From Adiantum capillus-veneris (Eukaryota > Streptophyta > Polypodiopsida > Polypodiales > Pteridaceae), in assembly GCA_014529385.2 (NCBI GenBank), contig CM043967.1, positions 87,779,278 through 87,843,277 of the forward strand: a DNA stretch of 64,000 nucleotides, read 5' to 3'. How positions within the stretch are numbered: position 1 is the first letter of the stretch; every line of letters starts with the position of its first letter. The notes beneath the pieces were generated by a model. It saw only the letters and a program-made list of their open reading frames with translations. It made no database searches and had not been told where the DNA came from. Of the stretch, positions 12,311-23,419 are shown piece by piece. The position numbers and the translations under genes are program-made.

Positions 12311-12687
12311 CCATAACCCCCTTTTTTGTGCAAGTTTCTCCTAGTATCCCGCCCAATTATCTTTCTGACAGTTGTAACGAAATCGCACTTTACAGAGATA
12401 TATTTGACTATCCGGGATGCCCAAGTACTTGTAAGGCAATCTACATTAGGGTACACATATATCAAAGAAGCACATACCAAATGACGGTACATCATGCCAT
12501 ATATATGCACATATGAATTTTAGTGTATAAATGACGTTGGTTATATATGCATGTTATGTAGTACTGGCAAATATAATTGTTGAGGAAAATACACTTTTGA
12601 TCAAAGACCAATATTTACTTGATCTAGGATTTTCCTTTTCATGGTCATATTGCATTAGGTCATCTTGTGGCGGTTTGGAACCTTCCC
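12311..12687. other. Non-coding stretch
   Basis: AT-rich sequence with no recognisable gene or domain. Confidence 0.4.
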
Positions 12688-12690
12688 TTT

Positions 12691-12721
<31 letters not shown>

Positions 12722-12799
12722 CTATCTACACACACACACACACACATATCCCTCCTTGTATTACCCCCTCCCCCCCCCCCCTTCTCTCTCTCTCTCTGT
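12688..12799. repeat. Compound microsatellite (GT)n, (CA)n, C-run, (TC)n
   Basis: Runs of GT (about 12692-12721), CA (about 12728-12748), a C tract (about 12768-12781) and TC (about 12782-12798) lie side by side. The block immediately precedes the truncated 5' end of LINE B. Confidence 0.95.
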
Positions 12800-14722
12800 G
12801 TGATATGTTCAACCTTGCACTTCAACATGGTATGCCTTATGATTGGAGTACTAATTGGGTTAAGCCTTTGCATAAAGGAGGGGATGTAAAGAATGTAAGC
12901 AACTACCGGACTATAATGATTGGGTCTCTTATGGCAAAGTTATTTGGGTGCATAATGGAGATGAAATTGAGTGATTGGGTTGAAGAGAATGACAAGCGTG
13001 CAAAGGGACAAGCGGGTTTTCGTCGATGCCATAGCACCATTGATCATCTTGTCACTCTTCGTGTTCTCATGGAGGAAAGTCGGTTGAAAGGCAAGCGATT
13101 GTATTGTTGTTTTGTGGACTTTAAGAAAGCCTTTGATATGATTCCACGTAACAATTTGTGGAGAAGGATGGAAGAACTCCAAGTGCCAAGTGAGTTTATG
13201 CTTGCGGTTTCTCGAATCTATGAGAAGGTGATTTGTCAATTGCGCATGGGAAGAGAAATTTCAGAAATTTTTGTAAGCACTATTGGGGTTAAACAAGGAT
13301 GTCCATTGTCACCAACTCTCTTTGGTCTATGCATCGATCAATTGGAACAAATGGTACTTGACTTTATGCAAGAAGAAGGCATTGAAGAGGTCACTATTTG
13401 CAATGCGGTAATCATGCTTTTGTTGTATGCGGATGATGTAGTGCTTCTAGCACACACTTTAGAAGATGCACAAAAGCTTATGGTTGTCCTTGAGAACTTT
13501 TGCTTGCATAGTGGGCTGATTGTAAATGAATCCAAAACAAAGGTTATGCTTGTGAAAACCAACCATAAGGAGAAGCCATGCATTGTGTACAACAACGAGA
13601 CACTTGAAGTTGTTGAGAGCTTTAAGTACCTTGGCCTTGAGGTTCCATCCAATCACAAGTGGCATGAATGTGCTATGCGTCGTTTGGAAGCGGGAAAGAG
13701 AGCATATTATGCATTTGAGAACATGTGTAATGCGGGAAACATCAAGTGTTGGGTTCTCAAGAAGTATCTTTTTGATGCATTGGTGACACCGGTTCTTCTT
13801 TATGGAGTTGAAGTGTGGGGTGGGAGCATCTCAAAGTCTACTTGGAAAGAGTTTGAGAATGTCCAAAAGCGTTTTCTTACAAACTTTCTCCAAGTTAAGA
13901 CACAAACACCATATATGCTCCTACTTCTTGAGTCGGGATCTCTTCCAATTGAGGTTATGGGCATGGAAAGGGTTGTGGAGTACATGATAAAGATGCGTCA
14001 AAACCCCTCACATCGACTTCCTACAATTGCATGGGAAGCAAGCAAAAAAGTTCAAAAGACGCATAAAAGCAAGATCTTGAGCACGGGATGGATGCAAGAC
14101 ATAAAGAAGTGGTTTGGGAGATGGGATGCATTACACTTGCTACATGATGCTTCAATTGACTCTCAAGTGAATGAAGCTTTTCTACAACGCCAATGTATTA
14201 CGGCTTGGGAGAAATCCGGTGGGTCACGCTTCATACATTACACCACCTATATTGCCCCCAACTACAAAACCATGTTCTTCGCTGAGAGAGGAAACCGTAC
14301 TCACACTTATATGCTTGAGCCTATTCCCTTGTCCGCGATACGCACTATCGTAGCAATTCGGCTTAGCTCCCATTTCCTTCGATGTGAGATAGGGCGTTGG
14401 GGCAATGGAGAAGAGTCAAATCGATTGTGCACATTATGCTCACTGCAAGTTCGAGAGTCTGAGTACCACACACTACTAGAGTGCTCAGCTTTTGATCACA
14501 TCCGAACTTGCTTCTCTCACATTTTCAGCCATAACTTAGACCTACACACTTTCCTCTCCCAGCCAAAGTGTGGGCTCTCCATTGCGACTCTCATCACTAC
14601 AATTTTGGAGCATCGAGAGTCACTCATCAGCCGTACACATACTACATCACATGTAACTTTGGTCCCATAGGTCATATTTGACCTCCGAGGACGATAATAA
14701 AATCTATCTATCTATCTATCTA

Positions 14723-14740
<18 letters not shown>
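12800..14740 (+). mobile_element. LINE B: 5'-truncated non-LTR retrotransposon with (TCTA)n tail
   Basis: The insertion carries the reverse transcriptase and C-terminal zinc region, then a short 3' UTR, AATAAAATC, and a TCTA-repeat tail from about 14700. Its 5' end starts abruptly after a TC microsatellite and its tail merges into another CT tract. Identical simple sequence on both sides could hide a target-site duplication. Confidence 0.8.
12804..14670 (+). CDS. LINE reverse transcriptase, intact frame but lacking N-terminal endonuclease
   Basis: This frame is open for more than 600 codons without a stop, which is exceptional in this window. It encodes a non-LTR reverse transcriptase: NYRTIMIGSLMAK, GQAGFRR, FVDFKKAFD, GVKQGCPLSP and the catalytic LLYADDVVLLA are all present and in order. 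A thumb region follows, then a C-terminal CTLCSLQVRE...HTLLEC motif of zf-RVT type. The endonuclease and ORF1 are absent. The frame formally stays open upstream through the microsatellite to 12667, but those simple-sequence codons are not a credible part of the protein. The intact frame suggests recent insertion. No promoter is visible, so independent expression is doubtful. Confidence 0.85.
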
Positions 14741-14776
<36 letters not shown>

Positions 14777-14837
14777 GTGCAAGTGGGAGTGAGGAGAGAA
14801 AGGTAGATAGAGAGATACACACACACACACACACACA
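14701..14837. repeat. (TCTA)n, (CT)n and (CA)n microsatellites
   Basis: TCTA repeats at about 14701-14729 pass into a CT tract to about 14774. A short CA tract lies at about 14817-14837. The TCTA part is the LINE B tail. Confidence 0.9.
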
Positions 14838-15739
14838 GGGATTTTAAAAAAATCTCTCTCCAAATATTGATTTTAAAGCGAAACGAGTTTTTCTTAAATT
14901 GGTGAGTTGAACAAGAATCTGGAAAAATCTATCTTCAAAGCTCCCTCCAAGAGCTCCCTCCAAACCTCTACTCAACTGCACCTTATTGTACAATAGTCAG
15001 GTGATATTTCTTGCACTTATGAATGCGATGATAATGAGCATCGATAAGAAAAGATGATAAATAAAGACAAATCAATGGAATAAATGAGCCCATAATATTA
15101 ACCTTCTTGTAAGGTGTTTCCCATGATTGGGAATAAAGACTAAGTCTGTCGCTACTTTTATGTTTTACCTCTTACTTATCAACTTAGTTGCATGCTCAAG
15201 TACTACTCCTGGGCATTGGTCTTATGTTTTTTTAAATAAAACAATCTTCTCCTTGCCTCTTCTACTCATTTCCTTTAGGTTCTATCTCTCTAATATTTCT
15301 TTATCATCCTATTCGAGCTCGGAGAATGTATTTCATAGGTGAATCGGAATTGTTTTCTTTGGTACTATTGCTTCTCTTTCATATTTTCTCTATAGAATTC
15401 CTTCGTACGAGGAGCACACTAAGAGAAACAAAATAAATGGAAATAATTATTTTCTTTTACTTTTCTTTCTAATTTTTCTTATGCATAATGCCATAGCTAC
15501 AAGCTCTTCAATGCATACAATAATTAATGATCTTAATTTAAGACCTTTTCTTTATTATTATATTCTATTATTCTTCTCTATGAAAGAGAAAAACACAAAA
15601 ATATGCTAAGAAAGATATCCAAGTCCATTTCCTAGAAAGAAACAAAAGGGTAAAATGAACATGTAGAAGGAAACAAGATTAGCTTTGATTGTTATATTAT
15701 GTATACAAGGATTTCCATAGCCATCAAAGCATAGCCTAA
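14838..15739. other. AT-rich non-coding stretch
   Basis: No coding sequence is supported. From its position it may be the internal region of the minus-strand LTR element whose primer-binding site lies at 15740-15751. Confidence 0.35.
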
Positions 15740-15751
15740 GCTCTAATACCA
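15740..15751 (-). promoter_or_regulatory. Primer-binding site of a minus-strand LTR element
   Basis: The minus strand reads TGGTATTAGAGC, one mismatch from the plant initiator-Met primer site. Immediately upstream on that strand is ...GTTGCA, a normal LTR 3' end (boundary at about 15753). The 5' LTR would therefore lie to the right, in the GA-rich stretch. Confidence 0.5.
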
Positions 15752-15752
15752 C

Positions 15753-15860
15753 TGCAACAATCGGGAATGTAGAGGACCTACAAAATACTCAAAATACTAT
15801 GCTACGGGCAATAGAATCATCAATCACATAACTGCAAATCGTATAAACACAAAATCCTTG

Positions 15861-15936
<76 letters not shown>

Positions 15937-16088
15937 AGAAGAAGAAGAAGAAGAAGAAGAGAACATGCAAGTACACCTCCTAGAGTGGAGTCTCACCATA
16001 CACCGAGCGAATGTTTTTCGGACCAAAAGTGAAGCGAATGCAATGGTAGTAACATAAATTTGAAAGAGAAAGCTTGTGTGTGTGTTTG

Positions 16089-16154
<66 letters not shown>

Positions 16155-16321
16155 ATTAAGACATGGAGCACTATAAATATGCACTTCTAACAACATATAT
16201 AATGTATGTTTCAATGGCAAAACAAATTCGACAATAGTGACATGGGAGACAATCTTGGGCATCTTTGGTTGTCATGACTCTACAACATATAAGAGCGTCA
16301 ACAACTTCCATGACAATCTTC

Positions 16322-16383
<62 letters not shown>

Positions 16384-16540
16384 ATAGATTGACATGTGTT
16401 AGAGGAGTGACATGTGAGAGGTATTTAGTACGTGGTTTTGGAGTGACATGCGAGATGTTGTTTAGTACGTGGTTCAGGAGAATAGGACAAATATGTCTGA
16501 ACTTGATAAAGAACGCCAATATTTTCTCCACACTCACATT
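15753..16540 (-). repeat. Probable LTR remnant with three long (GA)n tracts
   Basis: GA tracts occur at about 15864-15932 (followed by GAA repeats to about 15960), 16092-16154 and 16326-16380. They are separated by unique sequence that includes CATGTGAGAGGTATTTAGTA-like stretches occurring about twice around 16406-16470. The Leu/Ser-rich reverse-strand frames here are simple translations of the microsatellites. The left edge abuts the primer-binding site at 15740-15751, but the LTR start is not resolved. Confidence 0.45.
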
Positions 16541-16544
16541 GCTT

Positions 16545-17750
16545 TTCCAAGGGCTTGCCAGGTGAGGTTCCGCTCCTCCTAAGGATCATACCATTGATTT
16601 GATACCTGGAAGCACACCACCGAACCATTCACCTTACCGTGTGAGCCGAGCCCAAAACGAAGAAATTATGAACGAAGTGAAAGACCTCTTGGAAAAGGTT
16701 CTTGTCTAGCCTAGTACTTCACCGTACTGCTCTCCAGTGTAGTTGGTCTTGAAGACAGATGGATCTTGGAGAATGTGCATATATTATAGAGCTCTCAACA
16801 AAATCACCATCAAGAACAGATTTCCAATTCCTAGGATCGATGATATTCTTGATCGACTACAGGGATCCTCTCTTTTAGTAGGATCGATTTGAAGAGTGGA
16901 TATCATCAGATGCGAATCGCATCGGGAGATGTCTACAAGACAACTTTTTGGATGACTTTTGGGTCATTTGAGTTTTTGGTGATGCCTTTTGGCCTAACCA
17001 ATGCTCCTGCGACATTTAACCGGATGATGGACATGAATTTTCAAGAGTACAGACTATTTGTTGACACTTTCTTTGATGACATCATTGTTTTCTCCAAGGA
17101 TGATGCAGAACATAAAGAACATCTGCTACAGGTCTTTCAGGTATTACGAGATTACAAGTTGGTGATTAATGCGAAGAAAAGTGAATTTTTTCTACCCGAG
17201 ATACACTTTTTGGGACACATTGTCTCCGCAGTAGGAGTGCAGATGGACCCGACCAAGATAGAGACTATCCATGATTCGCCCGATTTGAAGAACGTCCATG
17301 AAGTTAGAAGCTTCTTGGGCTTGTGTTTGTACTACAGGCGGTTCATTAGAAAGTTTGCAGAGAATGATTCTCCTTTGCATATCTTGACACAGAAAGGAGT
17401 CCCTTTCTCGTGGGGACCCACAGAGGTAACTGCCTTTCAGACATTGAAAGAGAAATTGACTACAGGATCAATTTTGACTTTTCCGGACTTGCAGAAGTCA
17501 TTCAAAGTATATTGTGATGCTTGTGGTCGTAGTCTGGGTGCAGTCTTAATGCAAGAAGGCCATGTCATTTCCTGCGAGAGGAGATTGTTCTCAAGGCAGG
17601 AATTGACAACACAGATTTATGAGAAAGAGCTTTTGGCATTTATCCATGCTCTTACTCAGTGGCGACATTACCTACTTGGAGCGGATTTTATTGTCTTCAC
17701 AGACCATCAGAGTTTACGCTACTTCTTGTCACAGAAGCAACTATCGTAAA
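16545..17750 (+). pseudogene. Ty3/gypsy reverse transcriptase and RNase H
   Basis: From about 16580 the plus strand encodes the RT N-terminus (IDLIPGSTPP, then PYRVSRAQNEEI), with two TAG codons near 16708 and 16741. The main open frame (16889-17749) has KSGYHQMRI, MPFGLTNAPATF, the catalytic FFDDIIVFS (Phe in place of Tyr of YxDD), FLGHIVS and RSFLGLCLYYRRFI. RNase H follows with VYCDACGRSLGAVL, YEKELLAF and TDHQSLRYF. Frames break near 16880 and at 17748. This is a pol fragment with no LTR or gag of its own visible. Confidence 0.85.
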
Positions 17751-18838
17751 AGTAGATGCGATGGACAAACATCTTGCCACAGTTTCACTTCCAGATTGTC
17801 CATGTGCAGGGATAGAAGAATTTGGTGGTAGATGCTTTGTCTTGAAGGCCGTTGGTTCTAGCTATTTCTGCGATACATCAAAGTCTTCGAGGATATGGTC
17901 GATCAATATGCCACAGATACGGGTCTTGCTGAGATTTTCACTCGGATATGGAATGGGGAGATAGTAGGTATATTCCATTCGGGATGGCTACTAGATGAGG
18001 ACAACCATGTTGTGCCTTACACAGCCGTTGAGGGAAAAGGTTATGACCGAATGCCACTATCCACCTTTTACGGGTCACCGTGGCATTGCTACCACCTTGA
18101 AACATGTAGAGAGATACTTCTTTTGGCCGAGACTCAAGAAGGACGTGGACGATTTTGTACGCAGCTGCTTGGTATGCCAGAAGGTCAAAGTTTGACAGGC
18201 ATAAAGCACAAGGATTGTTACATCCTTTACCCATACCCACCCGCCCCTTGGAAAGTATTGCAATGGATTTCATTTTTGATCTCTCGAGAACACAAGGTGG
18301 TCACGATCGTATCTGAACTGTTATTCATAGATTTAGCAAGCAAGCTCATTTCATTCCAGTGAAGAAAACAGTCAAGCCAAATCACTTAGCGAGACTGTTT
18401 GTGGCCCAGATCTTCAGTTTACATGGCATGCCCAAGACAATTGTCGCCGACAGGGATCCCAGATTCACGAGTTTGTTTTGGAAGGCTATTTGGGAGAATA
18501 TTGGCATGTGGTTGCAGTTGTCTTCATTGTTCCACCGGCGGCAGAGTGACAGGCAATTTGAGATTGCTAATGCAGTGGTACTATATTTATTGAAGTCTTA
18601 CAGCTCAGATTAGAAGACTCAATGGGAAAAATATTTACCTTTGGTGGAATTTGCCTACAATAACACGATACACTCTTCGACGGGGAAGGCGCCATTTGAG
18701 ATTATTGCAGGTGCTATGAAGGTTCCACCCTTCCTAAGCACAAAAGATAAGATTTTTGAAGCCGATGAGTACACGTGTGACTTGGACACAGCTTTTGCCA
18801 AGGTCCGAGAGGCTTTGCAAAAATTTCAAGAAAGATAG
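17751..18838 (+). pseudogene. Ty3/gypsy integrase, broken, joined to a copia tail
   Basis: The integrase zinc domain (GHRGIATTLKHVERYFFWP, then CLVCQ) spans about 18070-18190. The core region follows in shifted frames with VADRDPRF (second catalytic Asp) near 18450 and the EIANAV segment near 18560. The C-terminal FAYNNTIHSSTGKAPFEI lies at 18641-18838. Stops include a TAG at 18611-18613 where a sibling copy at 24.1 kb reads Gln. The frame ends in FQER-TAG-KKAT and then changes abruptly to Ty1/copia sequence at about 18850. Confidence 0.8.
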
Positions 18839-18844
18839 AAAAAG

Positions 18845-19120
18845 GCAACAGAGTATGTTCCTATAGAGGACAATGCAGCAGACATCTTCACGAAGGCTGT
18901 ACCTCAACGGATTTTGGCTTCTCACCTTTGACTCCTCTGTGTTGTCTCAGCATCCAGTGTTGAGAGTGACTCATCATAGTATTATATACAACACACATGC
19001 TACCTCAAGAATCGGGCATTTTGTTGTCTTTTTAGTGGGATAATTTTGCGTATTAGGAGGAAGATATGATCTTTGGAAATCGGTTAAGTACTTGTTGATA
19101 TTGAAGCACGTACTTCACTC
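18845..19120 (+). mobile_element. Ty1/copia 3' tail fragment
   Basis: YVPIEDNAADIFTKAVPQ (about 18855-18910) is the characteristic C-terminal end of copia RNase H. About 200 bp of non-coding sequence follows, including a purine-rich TTAGGAGGAAGA (about 19053-19064) that could be a polypurine tract. It is fused directly to gypsy integrase sequence. Confidence 0.65.
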
Positions 19121-19133
19121 TTCCTCTTCCTCA

Positions 19134-19680
19134 CTAAAGCTCATTCAACTCTCTCAAAAAGATCAAGTAAACAAATAGACTAGATTTCATTAATTTTGAA
19201 ACGGCCGAAGTTGATACAATAGGGACAGACTCGCCCTTACATTTTACATCAAGTACAATGGTTCGGCCCTTCTTGGTAGTCAAAGTCCCTTTTCTCACCC
19301 GATAATCGACCACAACGTTGTTCATATGGTACCAAGGAATTCCCAAGAGGACATCACAACCTTCCAAGGGCATTATGTAGAATTCCTCATGCCCCAAATA
19401 TTGCTGACAATGAAACCAAAGTTTGCCAATGACAGGTGTAATGGCTACGTCCCTGTCGAGTGCCGCTAGAACTACCTCTGCTAGTGGTCCCATCCAATCG
19501 AGTGTGATCTTGAGCCGCACCGCCAATTCAGGTGAAATGAAGTTGGCCTTGGCTCCCCCATCAAAGAAGATCAAGGCTTCTTGGTCTTTCACTTTGCCCG
19601 ATGCTCGGCAAAGTTTTGTACGCTCATCAATCGTGCTTGGGTTAGTACCCATGCAATCTGGAACCAGTCATCATTTCACC
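19134..19680 (-). pseudogene. Gypsy aspartic protease
   Basis: An open minus-strand frame encodes a retropepsin-like domain. Its active-site segment is FFDGGAKANFISPELA (D-G-G in place of D-S/T-G) and the C-terminal motif is VLLGIPWY. It would process the Gag-Pol polyprotein. The frame ends at a stop at about 19134-19136 and no RT follows, so the element is truncated here. The fold assignment rests on these two motifs and the position after the gag zinc knuckle. Confidence 0.7.
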
Positions 19681-19745
19681 TTGCCTTTTTGTCCACGTTC
19701 CTCAGCTGCTTCCGAACCCTCAAGCCTGTCTTCATCCTTGTCGTT

Positions 19746-21253
19746 CTATTCTTTCAGTGCCTTTTTAGGGCACTTCACGAAGATATGCCCAGTTTCCCTG
19801 CATCCAAAGCACTTCCCCTCTTTGATGTAGAGAGCTCTCTCCCGAAGAGTGAGCTTGGGTCGTGCTTCCTTGTCTTTCTTTTCTGCGTTGCACTTCTTCT
19901 TTCCACTTTCATTGTTTGAAGTCTGTTCGGTCCTTTGCATCATGATTTCATCTGCGGGATAGGTCAAACTGCCTGAATGAATGGAAAAACCCCGTTTTGC
20001 ATGACTCGTTAGTTCCTGAATGGAATATGACTTTGCTCTAAGCAGTGATCTCGGAACTCTGTAGGAAGTCCCAAGGTAAACCACTCCATTTGCTCTTTGA
20101 ACAAGACCTTCTTAAATGAAGAGGCTCGTAGAAAAGAGCTCCACAATCTCTCGCAATATGCGTCCAATGTATCCTTCTTGGTCATTCGAAGATGGTTCCA
20201 AGTAGTTTTTATGTCACGTTCGTACTCCCGAGTCATCCTAGAAGAAATAAAAAGACTTTTAAATTTCAGCCATTTAATGAGCATTGTCTTGTTTAATAGA
20301 AGCGTGGATGACCAAGTTCGAGCATTTCCCTTGAAGTAAGAGGTAGACCTCCGAATCTTGGAGTGCTCTGAGTAACACCCTCCAGAGATAGCTATGTCAA
20401 ACTGTTGTATGAAGGCCAAAGCCTTCAAAGCATCTCGATATCCAAAAAACGTGTCAAATTTAATTGATTGTCCACCTTCCTTAAACTCTCAAACTTTCTT
20501 GCTTTTATCCTCCAAAAAGTCATACTGGTTGGCTTTATAAAAATTCTTCTTCTTTGCATAAAAGCTTTTGTCGTTAGAGTTTGAACTATTGGAAGACGAG
20601 TCCTCTGTAGAACTGTCAACAACTGGGCGATATTTAGAGTTCTTTGCGTTTTTCTTGCCCTTTTCGAAGCTTTGCTTTTTGCTTCGCTTTTTCCCTTTTC
20701 TGTCTTCTTTGCTCAAGTCAGAGGAGCTAGAAGAATTTTCAGAAGAAGAAGAAATGGGTACTTCTTCAGATTGCACATGCTTCTTCTGCTTCTTCTACGT
20801 GCACATGCTTCTTCTGCTTTCTTGCCGAGGCAAAAGTAGACTAAGACCCAAATAACCCGGGAAGTTAGTGCATTTCTTCTTCTTTTTGTCGTGATTTTCT
20901 GCTTTGTTCTGCGCATCAAAAAGGTGAGAAATTCATGCATAAACCACCTCTTCTAATTCTTGCTTTGTAAACATCCTTGGAGTAGGAGGTTTCTTGAGTG
21001 CCGGTCTGAGGGGTGTTTATGTGGTTTGCCGCCACTGTAAATGCACCTCGTTGAAGGAGGTTAGGCTCATAAATTTTGCAAATTTTGGGTCCTTTGCAAA
21101 ATTAAGCATCATCCTTGTTGCATCCTCGAACAATCATCGATGCTCCATCTCTTCAAGCTCCGCCTGAGTAGGCCGAGGCGGGCCATACTCCTCATGATCT
21201 CTTCCCGCATCTCTAGATGTAGAGGAAGTCCATTGATCTCTCTCTGAATCCAT
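19746..21253 (-). pseudogene. Gypsy Gag with zinc knuckle, broken
   Basis: Gag would form the particle around element RNA. The likely start is ATG at 21253 (MDSERDQW). The frame then shows a Ser-rich, Lys-rich region (20776-20489), a retrotransposon gag domain (FKGNARTW..., 20428-20009) and a CCHC zinc knuckle CFGCRETGHIFVKC near 19790. Several frame changes (near 20940, 20720, 20430 and 20050) show decay. The N-terminal part closely resembles gag at 25.3-25.9 kb, consistent with one family. Confidence 0.75.
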
Positions 21254-21300
21254 AAGTGTCGCTAGAAAAAGGATCGGATTTCCCGGTAGAAGAGAAATCA

Positions 21301-21317
21301 ACCGCACTCTGATACCA
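21301..21317 (-). promoter_or_regulatory. Primer-binding site
   Basis: The minus strand reads TGGTATCAGAGTGCGGT, matching the 3' end of plant initiator-Met tRNA over the first 11 bases. It lies one base inside the LTR end at 21319. Confidence 0.8.
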
Positions 21318-21318
21318 C

Positions 21319-21864
21319 TATAACAGACTTGGACACTCCAAGTCAAGATTCTACTGCAACACGATAGGAATTTCACTTTAAAACAGTTCACAGTTCACAA
21401 TTGATTCGACACGGCCCGGCGAAGTTCCGTGCCTAGAGATATTGGCTCCAAAGACTCGCGCCCCTTTTGGTATTTCTTTTTGTATTAATCTGTTGCACAA
21501 AGTACACTGAGTGGTTGGGTCTCACACTCAGACTCTGCGTACAGATGCTCTGAGAAGTGAAAGCCCAAGCCACTATTATAAAGGTTTACAAGGGATGCTA
21601 AAAGCAGAGCCCCAAAAGCTGTCCATTAAAAGCTTTCTCAAAATAAAGATCTCTACTCTCTCTTGCAATTTGCGTGGAGAAATGCAAGTGAAAAAGCTGC
21701 GCCAGCTGTCGAAAAACGCGCCACAAAACGTGCCGAAATTTGTGGTTCATACTGCTAGTGCGACACCAGTGTTTTTTCGTACGCGGGCTGCCACATCATC
21801 ATTTTAGGCCGGGCGGGTGTGTGTGTGTGTGTGTATTGGGCAGCCATGTCACCAATTTGTGACA
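21319..21864 (-). mobile_element. LTR A (5' LTR, 546 bp)
   Basis: The LTR begins TGTCACAAATTGG (minus strand, 21864) and ends ...GTTATA, a one-base variant of the GTTACA end seen in LTR C. A GT microsatellite (about 21817-21835) lies near its start. The family sequence block around GCCGGGCCGTG is shared with LTRs B and C. Confidence 0.75.
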
Positions 21865-22143
21865 AGACGGGTAGTCTCTCTCTCCTCTCTCGGCGACCCA
21901 AGAGAGGAAGTGTGCCAACTGTCTTCAAGAAAATTCACTTTTCCAAACATACAAACTTCCTTTCCTCTTGATTTTATGAAGAGGAAATGTTTAAAAATTA
22001 GTTTATCTTCTCATGTTTTTACACTATTTTTCTTGATTTCTGGACGGAATTTCTCCCTTTCCTCTTGCCCTTAGCCTACATTTTTGAAATTGAAACCGGC
22101 ACGATATTAAGGTGAGATACATTTTTGACAAACAGTGCTTGAT

Positions 22144-22203
<60 letters not shown>

Positions 22204-22215
22204 GCAGTGGGAGGC
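21865..22215. repeat. Spacer with long (CT)n tract
   Basis: About 280 bp without a recognisable gene is followed by a CT tract at about 22144-22201. The last five bases (GAGGC, 22211-22215) are the left target-site duplication of the next element. Confidence 0.8.
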
Positions 22216-22881
22216 TCTAACAAACTTCGATACTCCAAGTCAAGAATCAATCACGACAGCACCAAATAACCACTTCAAAACAGTTCAGAGATCACAATAG
22301 ATTTGTACTGGCCCGGCGGAGTTCCGTGCCTAGAGATGTTGGCCCCAAAGATTGGCGCCCCTTTCGGTATTTCTTTTTGTATTAATTAGTTCAAAGTACA
22401 AGAGAGTGGTTTGGGCTTCACTCTCAGACTCTGCGTCCAGATGCTCTGCAGAGTGTGAGCCCTCACCAGTTATTTATTGTTTACAAGGGATACCAAAAGC
22501 AAAGGCCCAAAATCTTAAAAAAATAAAGCAGAACTCTATTCTCTCACAAGCTCTCTCTTTGAAGGGCTTTTAATAAAATAAAATCAGTGGAACTCTCTCT
22601 CTGTGTGCTGAATTTGCGTAGATAAAACTGACACAAAAGCTGAAAATCAATGCTGCAAAATCCGGGCCTGCCGTATAGTGCCAGGACAGCATGGTCAACG
22701 CTTTATCCGGGATCAGTGTGCTGCCCTGGTCAGGGTTACGGTTTATGACAGTTTTTAGGGTTAGGGTTAGTGTTAGGGTTAGGATTTTTGGTAGATTTTA
22801 GGGTTAGGGTTTGCAGATTTAGGGTTTTCAACAGCACTCATGGTTTTGGCTCCCAGACAGACACGTCATCACTTTGTGACA
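22216..22881 (-). mobile_element. LTR B (3' LTR, 666 bp) with telomere-like motifs
   Basis: It starts TGTCACAAAG after the polypurine tract and ends ...TTAGA, a one-base variant of GTTACA. The plus strand shows repeated TTTAGGG/TTAGGG units at about 22755-22825, which read AAACCCTAA on the element's own strand. It carries a segment of about 130 bp that is absent from its partner LTR C. Confidence 0.9.
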
Positions 22882-22897
22882 TACCCCCCTCTTGAAA
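22882..22897 (-). promoter_or_regulatory. Polypurine tract
   Basis: The minus strand reads TTTCAAGAGGGGGGTA directly before the 3' LTR start TGTCACAAAG. This is the normal plus-strand priming site. Confidence 0.85.
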
Positions 22898-23419
22898 GCA
22901 TTGTAATCGCCCTCGATTACACGTGCAAAACAGACAGAGGCCATAAACCGTCTTAGTAGACACTGACTGTTAGTACCTACGTACTAGGAACACACATCTA
23001 GCACATGTACCAGTCGACAATCACATCACTAGACATCACAGGACATCACATGGCATTCAACATTCATTCGGATTTTAGACCATGATTTATTGGCAATGTA
23101 CCTAGCAATCGCATCAGAGATCTAGTCGGGACCTCATGGATGTCCGACTGACTAACCCCTATTGCAACCATGTCTATTAGAGATCAAGTAGACCAAAATG
23201 CTGCAGTCATTTTGTCTATCAGTTCTTGCAGTTAAAAGAAGTCAAGAACAAATTAGTATCATAATCAGGAATTCCATTTCAAGTCAAAGAGACATCAGTG
23301 ACTCAAGTATCTAAATCAAGGTATATGTTGACAAAGGAGTGGAGTGACTCCCCTCTTGTGCATCCCACTGCACCAGATCTCGAGCCAAGCTGAATTCTGG
23401 GTTCCATTTGGAGTAGACT

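Larger units (their letters stand above)
19134..21864 (-). mobile_element. 5' half of a Ty3/gypsy element: LTR, PBS, gag, protease
   Basis: Reading leftward on the minus strand: a 546-bp 5' LTR (21864-21319), a primer-binding site (21317-21301), gag (21253-19746) and the protease (19680-19134). RT onward is missing, and the left side abuts another element. The LTR is related to the two LTRs of the 22.2-26.5 kb element (TGTCACAAA start, shared GGCACGGAACTTCGCC-like block), so the two belong to one family. Confidence 0.8.

Noticed and set aside
12667-12803. N-terminal extension of the LINE B frame through the microsatellite
   Set aside because: The codons are simple GT/CA/TC repeats giving Val/Cys, Thr/His and Ser/Leu runs. 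Homology to RT starts only after about 12804.
15820-16537. Several minus-strand Leu/Ser-repeat open frames
   Set aside because: They are translations of GA/CT microsatellites. A two-base repeat leaves long frames open by chance.
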